NCBI RefSeq assembly: GCF_026537325.1
Contig: NZ_JAFNMJ010000001.1
Coordinates: 434,001-498,000, forward strand
DNA length: 64,000 nt
Source: Bifidobacterium sp. B4142
Lineage (GTDB): Bacteria; Actinomycetota; Actinomycetes; Actinomycetales; Bifidobacteriaceae
Direction: 5' to 3'
Below the pieces are notes generated by a model that saw only the letters and a list, made by a program, of their open reading frames with translations, ran no database searches and was not told the DNA's origin. Positions 18,348 to 29,101 of this stretch are shown here, piece by piece. The stretch's first letter is position 1, and every line of letters starts with the position of its first letter. Position numbers and translations under genes: made by a program.

Positions 18348-18995
18348 ATGACGACGCGAACAGGCGTTGGAGACAAAAGAGCACAGCGTGCGGGCCATGC
18401 CCTTGCTTGGAAGCCGCTGGATATCGCTGTTGGCGCTGGTCTGGGCGCGGTTGCCGGACTGATCTACTGGGCCGCCAGTCTGCTGGCCTCCTGGATATTT
18501 CCGCTGATGACCGCTCTTCTGCCGGGCATGGCAGCCCTTTTGCACGGCATTTTCTACTTTCCTTGCACGCTGTCTCTGCTGATAATCCGCAAACCCGGGG
18601 CCGCGGTCTACGTGGGGATCATCAGCGTACTGGTGGAGATCCTGCCAGGCAACGCCTACACTGGGCCCATGATTTTCGTGCAGGCCCTCTTGGAGGCCCT
18701 TTGCGCCGAGCTTGCTTTCGGTATCTTTCGCTATCGGCGCTGGAGCCTGGGAACCACTCTGTTGGGCGGACTGCTGATCGCTCTGGTCTACAACGCCTTC
18801 CTCTTGGCCTTCTATTACCAGGGCGTCGCCTTCCTCAGCCCCCGCGGGCTGGTCGGCACGGCATGCGAGATCATCAGCGGTCTGTTCTTCGCTGGACTGG
18901 TCAGCTGGCTGCTCTTCAAGGCTATTGTCAGGACCGGAGCCTTGGATCGCCTGGCTTCCGGGCATGATTTGCATGTCGCCCGATCAGGTATCTGA
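18348..18995 (+). CDS. ykoE: ECF transporter substrate-specific component, YkoE type
   Basis: Predicted membrane S-component for a thiamine precursor (hydroxymethylpyrimidine) or related vitamin. 215 residues with about five hydrophobic segments; the family-like start KPLDIAVGAGLGAVAGLIYW and the region NAYTGPMIFVQALLEALCAELAF fit YkoE. The ATPase and coupling genes (ykoD, ykoC) usually beside it are not in this neighbourhood, so it would have to share an energising module encoded elsewhere. ATG 18348 has CGGAG upstream; a TTG two codons earlier is in frame. Confidence 0.78.
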   Translation: MTTRTGVGDKRAQRAGHALAWKPLDIAVGAGLGAVAGLIYWAASLLASWIFPLMTALLPGMAALLHGIFYFPCTLSLLIIRKPGAAVYVGIISVLVEILPGNAYTGPMIFVQALLEALCAELAFGIFRYRRWSLGTTLLGGLLIALVYNAFLLAFYYQGVAFLSPRGLVGTACEIISGLFFAGLVSWLLFKAIVRTGALDRLASGHDLHVARSGI

Positions 18996-19080
18996 GGGCT
19001 GGCGCAGTCGCAGTCCGACACAACCGGGAGGCGGTATGAGTCCTGGCATTTGCTAGGATGGAACAGCTGCTTGTCGGCTT

Positions 19081-19157
19081 GGGGCCTTAGCTCAGTCGGT
19101 TAGAGCAAACGACTCATAATCGTTCGGTCCAGGGTTCAAGCCCCTGAGGCCCCACCA
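19081..19157 (+). tRNA. tRNA with CAT anticodon (Met, or Ile2)
   Basis: Complete cloverleaf: acceptor GGGGCCT/AGGCCCC, D arm with TAGCTCAGTCGGTTAGAGCA, anticodon stem AACGA/TCGTT around CTCATAA, T arm with GGTTCAAGC, discriminator A and encoded CCA. The CAT anticodon fits elongator Met or the TilS-modified Ile2; the stem sequence does not let me decide. It is not the initiator, because the acceptor closes with a normal G1-C72 pair and the anticodon stem lacks the three G-C pairs. Confidence 0.92.
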
Positions 19158-19161
19158 CCAA

Positions 19162-19198
19162 GCAACCCCCTGAAACCGGTCGGGTTCCAGGGGGTTGC
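19162..19198 (+). terminator. Hairpin after the CAT tRNA
   Basis: GCAACCCCCTG (19162-19172) and CAGGGGGTTGC (19188-19198) form an 11-bp perfect stem that continues inward with mispairs. It sits five bases after the encoded CCA and probably ends the tRNA transcript, although no T-run follows. Confidence 0.55.
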
Positions 19199-19341
19199 GT
19201 CAACGGCCGAATCCAGGCCATGACGTTTTTCTTCGTCCAATGACAATCTGGTGGCTCAGCTCGGTGCCGGATGGTGTCTTCAGATGCTTGTCTTTGCAGC
19301 TCGAGGGTTTTGTATCCCGAACTTTCTTGATAGTCTTAGGA

Positions 19342-19458
19342 GAAGGACAAGCCCCGAATCTTGTCGGGGCCGTCCTCTCGTCGCCTAGCTCTAGCATCCA
19401 TGATTCACCGATGCAATAGTACGGCTTCACATGAAAGCCGGGGGAAAAGAGCTAGGCG
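19342..19458. ncRNA. Candidate structured RNA
   Basis: Two adjacent foldable units. The first pairs GGACAAGCCCCGA with TCGGGGCCGTCC (19345-19375) around a short loop. The second has an exact outer stem CGCCTAGCTCT (19382-19392) with AGAGCTAGGCG (19448-19458) and an inner hairpin formed by CGGCTT/AAGCCG around CACATG. The plus strand then reads CGTTTTC. No known RNA family is recognised, and the strand is uncertain. Confidence 0.3.
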
Positions 19459-19752
19459 CGTTTTCAAATCGGATCATGGAGCACTTGTGAATGGGCATCC
19501 ATCCTTCAGTGCCAGCAGGCTGATATGCATACACAACCTGGGCTTAAGCGTGTCGCACTGATCCGGAAACGATTCCGCAGAACCGCTAAGTATGTGAATA
19601 GAGAATAGAAAAGAGTACGGGACGCGCTCGAGTTGGAGCCGTCAACATATGCCAGGAAACTATACGCATATACATCTCCTCTGGAGCTGCAATCAACTCA
19701 GCCCCTGTAGATCTCTCGTGTATACGTCCCCCGTATATCTGCTCCTAATGAT

Positions 19753-19770
19753 ACACCCTGACAGGGGTGT
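19753..19770 (-). terminator. Short hairpin after the YheO/DauR-like gene
   Basis: ACACCC (19753-19758) and GGGTGT (19765-19770) form a small hairpin one base beyond the stop codon of the minus-strand regulator. No clear T-run follows, so it is a weak terminator. Confidence 0.4.
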
Positions 19771-19771
19771 G

Positions 19772-20596
19772 TCAACGCTGGACCTGGCGCGCCGATCTGC
19801 TCTGATCGGGGCCTGCGCCAGCATTGCGTATGGTATGCAAATAACGGTAGACGCTGGCGGAGGAGACCTCGAGAGCCTGGGCAACCGTGTCCACTGCGCC
19901 CTTGATCAAAAAGACCCCCGAGCCTTCAAGCCGTGTGATCAGCTGCAGTCGTTCCTGCCGGTTCATCCTCGCCGGAGGGACTTCCAGCTCAGCGGCGAAG
20001 TCGGCGATATTATGCGTTACCAGTTCGTTTGTATTCACCGAGAGCACCTCACGGGTCGATTGGTCGCCCACGGTTTTGTCGTTCAGTCGGACAGCGCCCG
20101 AAGTCGGCTGGGCGCGGCCAACTTGAGCATCCGATTTCTCTGACGCGGCCCCCCTGTCCTTCAGCTCCGCGGCAGGACCGGTCAGCCCCAGGGCATCCAG
20201 ATAAGCGCTTGCCTGTCTTAGCTGCTGACTGGCCTGCCGGAAGGCGGAATTGTCAAAGTTGATGCAGAGAAAGCCGATCACCCGTCCTCTCGCATCTCGC
20301 AGAAAGAAAGTAGAAGAGACCATGGGGTGTCCCTGGATGGTATAGCCGGTGTAATGGGTCAGGTAGTCGCGCTGTTCGTATTCGTGGTTCTGCCAGATGC
20401 GCAGGACTAGGTCGGTGGCGGGGCTGCCTATGGTGCGTCCGCTCAAGTGGCCGTTGGCGATGGCCACAACCGAATGCGAGAAATCCTTGACGCTTTGAAG
20501 AACCACTTCCGTGTTGGGCCCAAGAATCTCACCTAGGAAGTCCACTAGCGGGATGAAAGGACGCAGGGCCGGCGAAACGGGCTTCGAATCTCCCAT
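19772..20596 (-). CDS. YheO/DauR-type transcriptional regulator (PAS plus HTH)
   Basis: About 274 residues. The N-terminal half (up to about residue 120) matches the YheO-like PAS domain: LGPNTEVVLQSVKDFSHSVVAI, then HPMVSSTFFLRDARGRVIGFLCINFD. A polar linker leads to a C-terminal helix-turn-helix (about 215-262) with RLQLITRLEGSGVFLIKGAVD and VAQALEVSSASVYRYLHTIR. DauR in Pseudomonas represses D-arginine catabolism; other members are poorly studied. ATG 20596 is preceded by GGGGGGTGACC and is preferred over the GTG at 20605. Divergent from the aminotransferase at 20740, which is a likely target. Confidence 0.85.
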   Translation of the reverse strand: MGDSKPVSPALRPFIPLVDFLGEILGPNTEVVLQSVKDFSHSVVAIANGHLSGRTIGSPATDLVLRIWQNHEYEQRDYLTHYTGYTIQGHPMVSSTFFLRDARGRVIGFLCINFDNSAFRQASQQLRQASAYLDALGLTGPAAELKDRGAASEKSDAQVGRAQPTSGAVRLNDKTVGDQSTREVLSVNTNELVTHNIADFAAELEVPPARMNRQERLQLITRLEGSGVFLIKGAVDTVAQALEVSSASVYRYLHTIRNAGAGPDQSRSARQVQR

Positions 20597-20739
20597 TCTG
20601 GTCACCCCCCATCAGCTGGTTCAAGGCAGATAGTACCATCGTTGCTTTGCTATTGGCCGCGGACACTCGGATCCAGCCCACAGCAGTAGACTGACAGAAG
20701 ATCGCTGCGAGCGCGTCTGCACGGGATGAGAGGTTGACT

Positions 20740-21951
20740 ATGGCATACGATTTCACCAGCATTATGGATAGGCACGGCAGGGACGCCATTGCGGTTGACG
20801 GGCTGGGTGCCGAGCCTGGATTTGCCCCCGAACCTCCCAAGGAAGGCTTCGATGTCATCCCCATGTGGGTGGCGGATATGAACTTCCCGACGGCACCTAC
20901 TATCCCCGAGGCCATCATCGAGCGCGCCAAGCACCCGGCATTTGGCTACTTCAGCCCTACTGAGGAGTACTACAATGCCATCATCAACTGGCAGCGCACC
21001 CGCAATGGCGTGGAGGGCCTGATGGCCGAGGACATCGGCTATGAGAACGGGGTCCTGGGCGGAGTGGTCTCCACGTTGACCGCTTTTGCTGCGCCTGGCG
21101 ATGCAGTATTGCTCCACAGCCCGACCTATGTCGGCTTCACGTCCTGCATCGAGAACAACGGCTACCACATCGTGCACAGCCCGCTGAAGAAGGACGAGCA
21201 GGGCGTCTGGCGGATGGACTTCGAGGACATGGACCGCAAGCTCAAGGAGAACAACATCCATGTGGCGGTCTTCTGCAGCCCGCACAACCCCTGTGGCCGC
21301 GTCTGGGAGAAGTGGGAGATCGAGAAGGCCATGGAAGTATATAAGGACAACGACTGCGTGGTCATCTCCGACGAAATCTGGTCAGACCTGACCCTGTCGG
21401 GCCACAAGCACATTCCCACCCAGTCGGTCAGCGAGGATGCCCGCAACAGGACGGCAGCCTTCTATGCGCCCAGCAAGACCTTCAACCTGGCCGGGCTGGT
21501 CGGCTCCTACCACATCATCTACAACAAGTATCTGCGCGACAGGATTGTGGCCAAGGGGTCCAAGGCCCACTACAACGACATGAACGTTCTGTCCATGCAT
21601 GCCCTGATCGGGGCCTACAAGCCCCAGGGCCAGGAGTGGGTGGACGAACTCCGACAGGTCCTGACCGGGAATGTGGACTATGCCTTCGATTACATCCGGC
21701 AGCATTTCAAGGGAGTCGAGCTCTCCAAGCCCCAAGGCACCTACATGCTCTTCCTTGATTGCACGCAATGGTGCAAGAATCATGGTCTGAGCCTGGATCG
21801 GCTGCTGAAGCGTGCCTGGGATGTAGGCGTGGCCGTCCAGGACGGGCGGCAGTTCAAGGCTCCCTGCGCCATCCGCATGAACCTGGCCCTGCCTTTGAGC
21901 CGTGTCCAGGAGGCCATGGATCGTCTGGACAAGTACGTCTTCAACGCCTGA
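20740..21951 (+). CDS. PLP-dependent aminotransferase, MalY/PatB (C-S beta-lyase) family
   Basis: 403-residue fold-type I PLP enzyme; relatives cleave cystathionine or other cysteine S-conjugates, some act as aminotransferases. Family features: VIPMWVADMNFPTAPTIPEAI near the N-terminus, the cofactor-binding segment FCSPHNPCGRVW, ISDEIWSDL, and the Schiff-base Lys in YAPSKTFNLAGL (about residue 245). AGAGG precedes ATG 20740. The gene stands alone, divergent from the DauR-type regulator, suggesting local control by an amino-acid signal. Confidence 0.88.
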   Translation: MAYDFTSIMDRHGRDAIAVDGLGAEPGFAPEPPKEGFDVIPMWVADMNFPTAPTIPEAIIERAKHPAFGYFSPTEEYYNAIINWQRTRNGVEGLMAEDIGYENGVLGGVVSTLTAFAAPGDAVLLHSPTYVGFTSCIENNGYHIVHSPLKKDEQGVWRMDFEDMDRKLKENNIHVAVFCSPHNPCGRVWEKWEIEKAMEVYKDNDCVVISDEIWSDLTLSGHKHIPTQSVSEDARNRTAAFYAPSKTFNLAGLVGSYHIIYNKYLRDRIVAKGSKAHYNDMNVLSMHALIGAYKPQGQEWVDELRQVLTGNVDYAFDYIRQHFKGVELSKPQGTYMLFLDCTQWCKNHGLSLDRLLKRAWDVGVAVQDGRQFKAPCAIRMNLALPLSRVQEAMDRLDKYVFNA

Positions 21952-22028
21952 ATGATCATGGACTCTCGCCGTCGGGCAGAACCGATCAGCGAGGGTCCAT
22001 CATATGTGGGCGAATCCTGGCGGGAGGC

Positions 22029-22853
<825 letters not shown>

Positions 22854-23009
22854 CTAAAGGAAGCCCGACCGGCCACCCCGGTTGGCGGATTCGGCGTGTG
22901 GCGCAAGGGGATCGTGTTCTCCCGGGGATGCGCTAGACTATTACGCGGTTGCCGGTTCACGTCCGCCACAGGGGCGGTCGACCCGGGGCCCTTGGATCTA
23001 GGAGTAACC

Positions 23010-23222
23010 ATGAAGCAGGGAATTCATCCCGATTATCATCCCGTTGAGGTCACGTGCTCGTGCGGCAATACCTTCATCACCCGTTCGACCGCTCCCGGCG
23101 ATCATATGACGGTTGATGTCTGCTCGCACTGCCACCCCTTCTACACCGGCAAGCAGAAGATTCTGGACACCGGTGGTCGCGTGGCTCGGTTCGAAGCCCG
23201 TTACGGCAAGAGGACCAAGTAG
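23010..23222 (+). CDS. rpmE: Ribosomal protein bL31
   Basis: 70-residue large-subunit protein. It is the zinc-containing form, with Cys pairs in CSCG and CSHC, rather than the zinc-free paralogue. TAGGAG precedes the ATG. A strong terminator follows, so it forms its own transcript ahead of prfA. Confidence 0.96.
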   Translation: MKQGIHPDYHPVEVTCSCGNTFITRSTAPGDHMTVDVCSHCHPFYTGKQKILDTGGRVARFEARYGKRTK

Positions 23223-23230
23223 CACTTCCA

Positions 23231-23284
23231 ACGCCAGTCCCTTCCGGGTCGCTCTGCTATGCCCGGTGGGGACTGGCGTTTTTT
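23231..23284 (+). terminator. Rho-independent terminator of rpmE
   Basis: ACGCCAGTCCC (23231-23241) pairs exactly with GGGACTGGCGT (23269-23279) and is followed by TTTTTT; an inner CCGGG/CCCGG pairing extends the stem. Confidence 0.88.
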
Positions 23285-23325
23285 ATGACTTAAACCATGC
23301 GGATGAGCGAACGGGAAGAGTGCAG

Positions 23326-24414
23326 ATGAGCGAGGAGCAGTTTCCGGCGGCGGTGGCTGCCGTCGAGGAGTACGGTCGCCTGGAAAAGCAGATGAGTCAG
23401 CCCGAAACGGCTTCAGACCCGGTGCAGATCCGCAAATTGGGCCGCAGACACGCCGAGCTCGCTCCCATTGTTGCTGCCTACCAGGCTTATCAAGGCGCCT
23501 TGGAAGACAGCCAGGCGGCCGAACAGATGGCACGGGAGGATCCTGGCTTTGCCGAAGAGGCTAAGGCTGTGGCAGACCGCATACCGGATCTGGAGCAGAC
23601 CCTGCGCACCGCTCTTATTCCGCGTGACCCAGATGACGGCCGCGATACGATCATGGAGATCAAGGCTGGCAGCGGCGGCGAGGAGGCGGCCCTCTTCGCT
23701 GGCGATCTGATGCGCATGTATGTGCGTTATGCCGAAAAACGCGGTTGGACCATCGAAATCATGAGTGAGAACCGAACTCAGCTGGGCGGGGTCAAGGATG
23801 CCCAGATGGCCATTCGTGCTCGCGGTCAGGTGGCTCCTGCAGACGGCGTCTGGGCCTCGCTCAAGTATGAGGGCGGCGTTCATCGGGTCCAACGCATCCC
23901 CGTCACCGAGTCTCAGGGTCGCATTCAGACTTCAGCCGCTGGAGTCATTGTCTTTCCCGAGGCTGACGAAGACGACAATGAGATCGAGATTGACCCCAAG
24001 GACCTCAAGATTGACATCTTCATGAGCTCCGGACCAGGAGGACAGTCCGTCAACACCACATACTCCGCTGTGCGCATGACCCATATTCCCACCGGCATTG
24101 TGGTCTCCATGCAGGATGAGAAATCCCAGATACAGAATCGTCAGGCTGCCCTACGGGTGCTCAAGTCGCGTCTGCTGGCCATGAAGCATGAGGAGGAGGC
24201 CGCCCAAGCCGCCGACATGCGTCATTCCCAGGTCCGTTCTCTGGATCGGTCTGAGCGTATCAGGACCTACAATTTCCCCGAGAGCCGGATCGTGGATCAC
24301 CGCACCGGCTACAAGGCCTATAACCTGGAACAGGTGTTGGACGGCGACCTGCAGGCCGTTATCGACTCTGATATTCAGGCCGACGAGGCCCGCAGAATGG
24401 CTTCGCAGGGGTGA
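23326..24414 (+). CDS. prfA: Peptide chain release factor 1
   Basis: 362 residues; recognises UAA and UAG at the ribosome. The codon-recognition tripeptide appears as PVT in RIPVTESQGRIQTSA, a variant of the usual PxT, and the peptidyl-hydrolysis motif GGQ is at 238-240 in GPGGQSVN, the Gln being the target of the neighbouring PrmC. GGAAG stands ahead of ATG 23326. The frame is open further upstream inside rpmE but the conserved N-terminus begins here. Confidence 0.95.
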   Translation: MSEEQFPAAVAAVEEYGRLEKQMSQPETASDPVQIRKLGRRHAELAPIVAAYQAYQGALEDSQAAEQMAREDPGFAEEAKAVADRIPDLEQTLRTALIPRDPDDGRDTIMEIKAGSGGEEAALFAGDLMRMYVRYAEKRGWTIEIMSENRTQLGGVKDAQMAIRARGQVAPADGVWASLKYEGGVHRVQRIPVTESQGRIQTSAAGVIVFPEADEDDNEIEIDPKDLKIDIFMSSGPGGQSVNTTYSAVRMTHIPTGIVVSMQDEKSQIQNRQAALRVLKSRLLAMKHEEEAAQAADMRHSQVRSLDRSERIRTYNFPESRIVDHRTGYKAYNLEQVLDGDLQAVIDSDIQADEARRMASQG

Positions 24415-25394
24415 ATCAACAGAGGCATGGGACCAGTCTGGCTGGGCTGGTTGATAGCGGCCATCGCCTGCTGGCCCAGGCCGGCGTGCCTACCCCGCTC
24501 AATGATGCCAGGCTGCTGCTGGCCGATGCCCTTGGGTGCGATCTGCACCAGCTGGATCAGGCTCTGCTTTTGAAACGGACTGCTGAGGAACTGCTGACGG
24601 ATGAAGGCGGGCGCAGACAGGCTGATGGTTTTCGGAGGGCGACCCTGGACCGTTATCAGTCCTATCTGCAGCGGCGAGCCGGACGTGAACCCCTGCAGTA
24701 CATTCTTGGCCACGCCTACTTCCGTTATTTGGATCTTCGCCTGGGGCCGGGGGTCTTTATCCCACGTCCTGAGACCGAAACGGTGGTCCAGGCGGGAGTG
24801 GAGGCCTTGACCGGAGTGGATCATCCACTGGCAGTGGACCTGTGTTCTGGCAGCGGGGCCATCGGCCTGTCCTTGGCTATCGAGGTTCCAGGATCGCAGG
24901 TCAAGGCCGTGGAAGTGGACAAGGAGGCATATCGGTGGGGTGCGCTGAACGCCACCGATCAGGAGGCTGCCATCCGGGAGTCTGGGTCCGATTATCAGCT
25001 GCTGCTGGCTGATGCCACGGACCTCGCCACCCTGTCTGATCTGGATGCCAAGGTGGATCTGGTCATCAGCAACCCTCCCTACGTCCCCATGGATGCGATT
25101 CCTAGCCAACCCGAGGTGCGTGACTGGGATCCTGACCCGGCCCTCTATGGTGGTTCACCTGACGGGTGTCTTTTGCCCTGCCGCATTCTGGACAAGGCCA
25201 TGGTTTTGCTGGCCCCCGGTGGTCTGCTGGTCATGGAGCATGATGCCTCCCAGGGGCCGGCCATGGTTGCTGCTGCACTGGAGCGGGGATTTGTTCAGGC
25301 ACGCACTCATCAGGACCTGGCTGGTCGAGACCGCTACCTGACAGCCCGACGGCCAGTCCATGCATCCTGGCGACCTGCCTTGGTCCTGGGATAG
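24411..25394 (+). CDS. prmC: Release factor glutamine methyltransferase
   Basis: 327-residue SAM-dependent methyltransferase modifying the GGQ glutamine of RF1 and RF2. Motif I is VDLCSGSGAIGLSLA, and the catalytic NPPY lies in LVISNPPYVPM. GTG start overlaps the prfA stop (GTGA). An N-terminal helical domain of about 90 residues precedes the catalytic fold as usual. Confidence 0.93.
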   Translation: MNQQRHGTSLAGLVDSGHRLLAQAGVPTPLNDARLLLADALGCDLHQLDQALLLKRTAEELLTDEGGRRQADGFRRATLDRYQSYLQRRAGREPLQYILGHAYFRYLDLRLGPGVFIPRPETETVVQAGVEALTGVDHPLAVDLCSGSGAIGLSLAIEVPGSQVKAVEVDKEAYRWGALNATDQEAAIRESGSDYQLLLADATDLATLSDLDAKVDLVISNPPYVPMDAIPSQPEVRDWDPDPALYGGSPDGCLLPCRILDKAMVLLAPGGLLVMEHDASQGPAMVAAALERGFVQARTHQDLAGRDRYLTARRPVHASWRPALVLG

Positions 25395-25437
25395 ATTAGT
25401 AGCTGGTCACATGAACATGTCGAACCGAGAGGTCGTG

Positions 25438-26106
25438 ATGCAGGGTATGAGCCGGGTGATGACCTATGACAGCCGGTCGCCGCAGTTGCTGGCCCAGGTG
25501 GTGGCTGCCGGAGGGCTGGCGGTCATTCCTACCGACACGGTCTATGGCATCGTCTGTGATCCATGCAATGATGCGGCCATCGATAGGCTCTTCCAGGCCA
25601 AGCACCGTCCCAGAACCAAGTCCATTCAGGTGTTGCTGGATGGGGTCGAGGCCATGGACCGGTTGGATCTTAGCCTGCCTGCCCCTCTTGATCGCCTGGC
25701 TGACGCCTTGTTGCCGGGTCCTTTTTCGCCTATTGCCCAAGTGGGGCAATCCTGCCCTCTGCGCACCCCTCGAATGGAGCCCGATGGCTCTACCCAGGCC
25801 GTCAGAGTACCCGATTCTCCCATCTGTCGGGCGCTCCTGCAGGTGACCGGACCTTTGGCCGCTTCTAGCGCCAACCGATCGGGGAATCCCAGCGTGGAGA
25901 CCGTGCAGCAGGCCAGAGCCGAGCTTGGTGATAGCGTCGACCTTTACCTGGACGGGGGACCGACCCCTGGCTCAGTGGCCAGCACAGTGGTGGAAGCCGA
26001 CAAAACTGATCCTGATGGGATGCATGTGTTGCGGCAGGGCGTAATCGGCGAGGCCCGGGTCCGTGCTCTTCTGTCGGGCCGGTCCAGCGGAGGGGAGGGC
26101 CAGTGA
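25438..26106 (+). CDS. L-threonylcarbamoyladenylate synthase (Sua5/YciO/YrdC family)
   Basis: Makes the threonylcarbamoyl-AMP used for t6A37 of ANN-decoding tRNAs. 222 residues from ATG 25438 (GAGAGG upstream); alternatives at 25411 and 25447, and an earlier frame overlaps prmC. Motifs: VIPTDTVYGIVCDP, the KHRPRTKSIQVLL nucleotide-binding region, LLPGPFS and GPLAASSANRSGNPS. Only the YrdC domain is present, without the C-terminal Sua5 domain. Follows prmC closely and overlaps the next gene (GTGA). Confidence 0.9.
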   Translation: MQGMSRVMTYDSRSPQLLAQVVAAGGLAVIPTDTVYGIVCDPCNDAAIDRLFQAKHRPRTKSIQVLLDGVEAMDRLDLSLPAPLDRLADALLPGPFSPIAQVGQSCPLRTPRMEPDGSTQAVRVPDSPICRALLQVTGPLAASSANRSGNPSVETVQQARAELGDSVDLYLDGGPTPGSVASTVVEADKTDPDGMHVLRQGVIGEARVRALLSGRSSGGEGQ

Positions 26107-27293
26107 GGGTATATTTGTTCATTGCTGCCATCGCTGGCGGGGCCACCTGGCTGGTCATGCCCATGATTCGTCATCTCGCCATCCGGGTTGGCGCCGTAGG
26201 CGTGGTCCGCGCTCGCGACGTACATAAAGTGCCCACCCCTCGGATGGGCGGCTTGGGCATGCTGATCGGATTTGCCGTAGCCATGTGCTTTGCCTCCCGC
26301 ATCCCATTCATCACGGGCCTCTTCCAGTCCGGGCATCAGGCTTGGGTCATCCTGGCCGGGGCCGTAGCCATCTGCCTGCTGGGCATAGCCGACGATCTTT
26401 GGGACCTGGACTGGATGCTTAAGCTGGCTGGCCAGCTGCTGATTTCGGTCTTCGTCTCCTGGGGCGGTATCCAGATCATCTCCCTCCCTCTGGGATCCTT
26501 GGTGGCGGCATCGCCCAGCCTGTCCATGGCCATAACGGCATTCCTGATCGTGGCCTCCATCAATGCGGTCAACTTTGTGGATGGACTGGACGGCCTGGCT
26601 GCAGGCATCGTGGCCATCGGGGGCATCGCCTTCGCCATCTACTCCTATATCATCGCCCGCATCTCGCCCGACTACGCCTCTTTGGCCACCCTGATCGACG
26701 TGGCCATGGTGGGCATTTGCGTGGGATTCCTCCTGCACAACTGGCATCCAGCCAAGCTTTTCATGGGAGACTCAGGATCCATGCTGCTGGGATACCTGAT
26801 TACCTGCGCCTCTATCGTGGTCACCGGCCGACTGGATCCGGCAACTATTCATGCCAGCATCTATCTGCCGGCATTCATGCCCATTCTTCTGCCCATCCTG
26901 GTGCTTTTCCTGCCTGTTCTGGACATGTGCCTGGCCATCATCCGAAGGCTCAGTCACGGGCAATCACCCATGCACCCCGACCGCATGCACCTGCACCATC
27001 GTATGTTGCGCATAGGTCACACGGTTCGTTCCGCGGTCCTTATTCTCTGGGGCTGGGCCGCTCTGATCGCCTTCGGCTCGCTCTTTATTCTATTCTTCCG
27101 TCTGCGATATGTCATGATTGGTCTGGTCCTGGCCGCCATACTGCTGACCTTCGCCACCCTCTACCCTTACTACCGTCGTCGACTTCCCGAAATCAGGCGC
27201 GAGAACGCACTTCTCGCTGCCCAAGGCTCACAGCATGCGGCCAGACCGCCCTGGCATCGCAAGAGCCGCCATGATAAAAATGAGGGCGATTAA
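26103..27293 (+). CDS. Polyprenyl-phosphate GlcNAc-1-phosphate transferase (WecA/TagO family)
   Basis: Polytopic membrane enzyme (396 aa, about eleven hydrophobic segments) that starts cell-wall glycan or arabinogalactan-like linker synthesis by moving GlcNAc-1-P to a lipid carrier. Catalytic loops: RVGAVGVVRARDVHKVPTPR, the Asp pair in IADDL, NFVDGLDGLAAG and the cytoplasmic HPDRMHLHHRMLRIGH. GTG start overlaps the previous stop. The gene position after prmC and sua5, as in many actinobacteria, supports the assignment. Confidence 0.9.
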   Translation: MRVYLFIAAIAGGATWLVMPMIRHLAIRVGAVGVVRARDVHKVPTPRMGGLGMLIGFAVAMCFASRIPFITGLFQSGHQAWVILAGAVAICLLGIADDLWDLDWMLKLAGQLLISVFVSWGGIQIISLPLGSLVAASPSLSMAITAFLIVASINAVNFVDGLDGLAAGIVAIGGIAFAIYSYIIARISPDYASLATLIDVAMVGICVGFLLHNWHPAKLFMGDSGSMLLGYLITCASIVVTGRLDPATIHASIYLPAFMPILLPILVLFLPVLDMCLAIIRRLSHGQSPMHPDRMHLHHRMLRIGHTVRSAVLILWGWAALIAFGSLFILFFRLRYVMIGLVLAAILLTFATLYPYYRRRLPEIRRENALLAAQGSQHAARPPWHRKSRHDKNEGD

Positions 27294-27350
27294 TTCACTG
27301 GATGAAATAGTACGAACACCGTACCGTTAACGGTCAAGAAGCACTTGTAG

Positions 27351-28907
<1,557 letters not shown>

Positions 28908-28924
28908 GCCTACATAGGCAGGTG

Positions 28925-28958
28925 ATCGGCGCAGGGTCTCATCATGACCTGCGCCGAT
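28925..28958 (+). terminator. Hairpin after guaB
   Basis: ATCGGCGCAGG (28925-28935) pairs exactly with CCTGCGCCGAT (28948-28958) around a 12-nt loop, 17 bases after the guaB stop. The tail TGCTTAT is only weakly T-rich. Confidence 0.6.
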
Positions 28959-29101
28959 TGCTTATCTCAAGTCAGTCATGGTCCGGTCGGTTGTGCTGGC
29001 GAGCACTCCGCCGGTCACGTGCTGGCGGTATCTTGTAACGTTCCGCCCAAGGCGGCGGAAGGAACGACCCGGGCAGCAACCCGGATCTGAAAGGCATACA
29101 G

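Larger units (their letters stand above)
19199..19771. other. Gene-free stretch with structured segments
   Basis: About 570 bases without a convincing gene. It contains two strong secondary-structure segments (19342-19458, listed separately), TATACG-type repeats including the short inverted repeat TATACG-TCCCC-CGTATA at 19721-19737, and the hairpin ending the regulator gene at 19753-19770. Small frames here lack ribosome-binding sites or recognisable products. Confidence 0.5.

Noticed and set aside
18171-18974. 267-codon minus-strand frame opposite the ykoE-like gene
   Set aside because: Gln/Ser-rich shadow translation without recognisable domains; the plus-strand frame encodes a coherent membrane protein.
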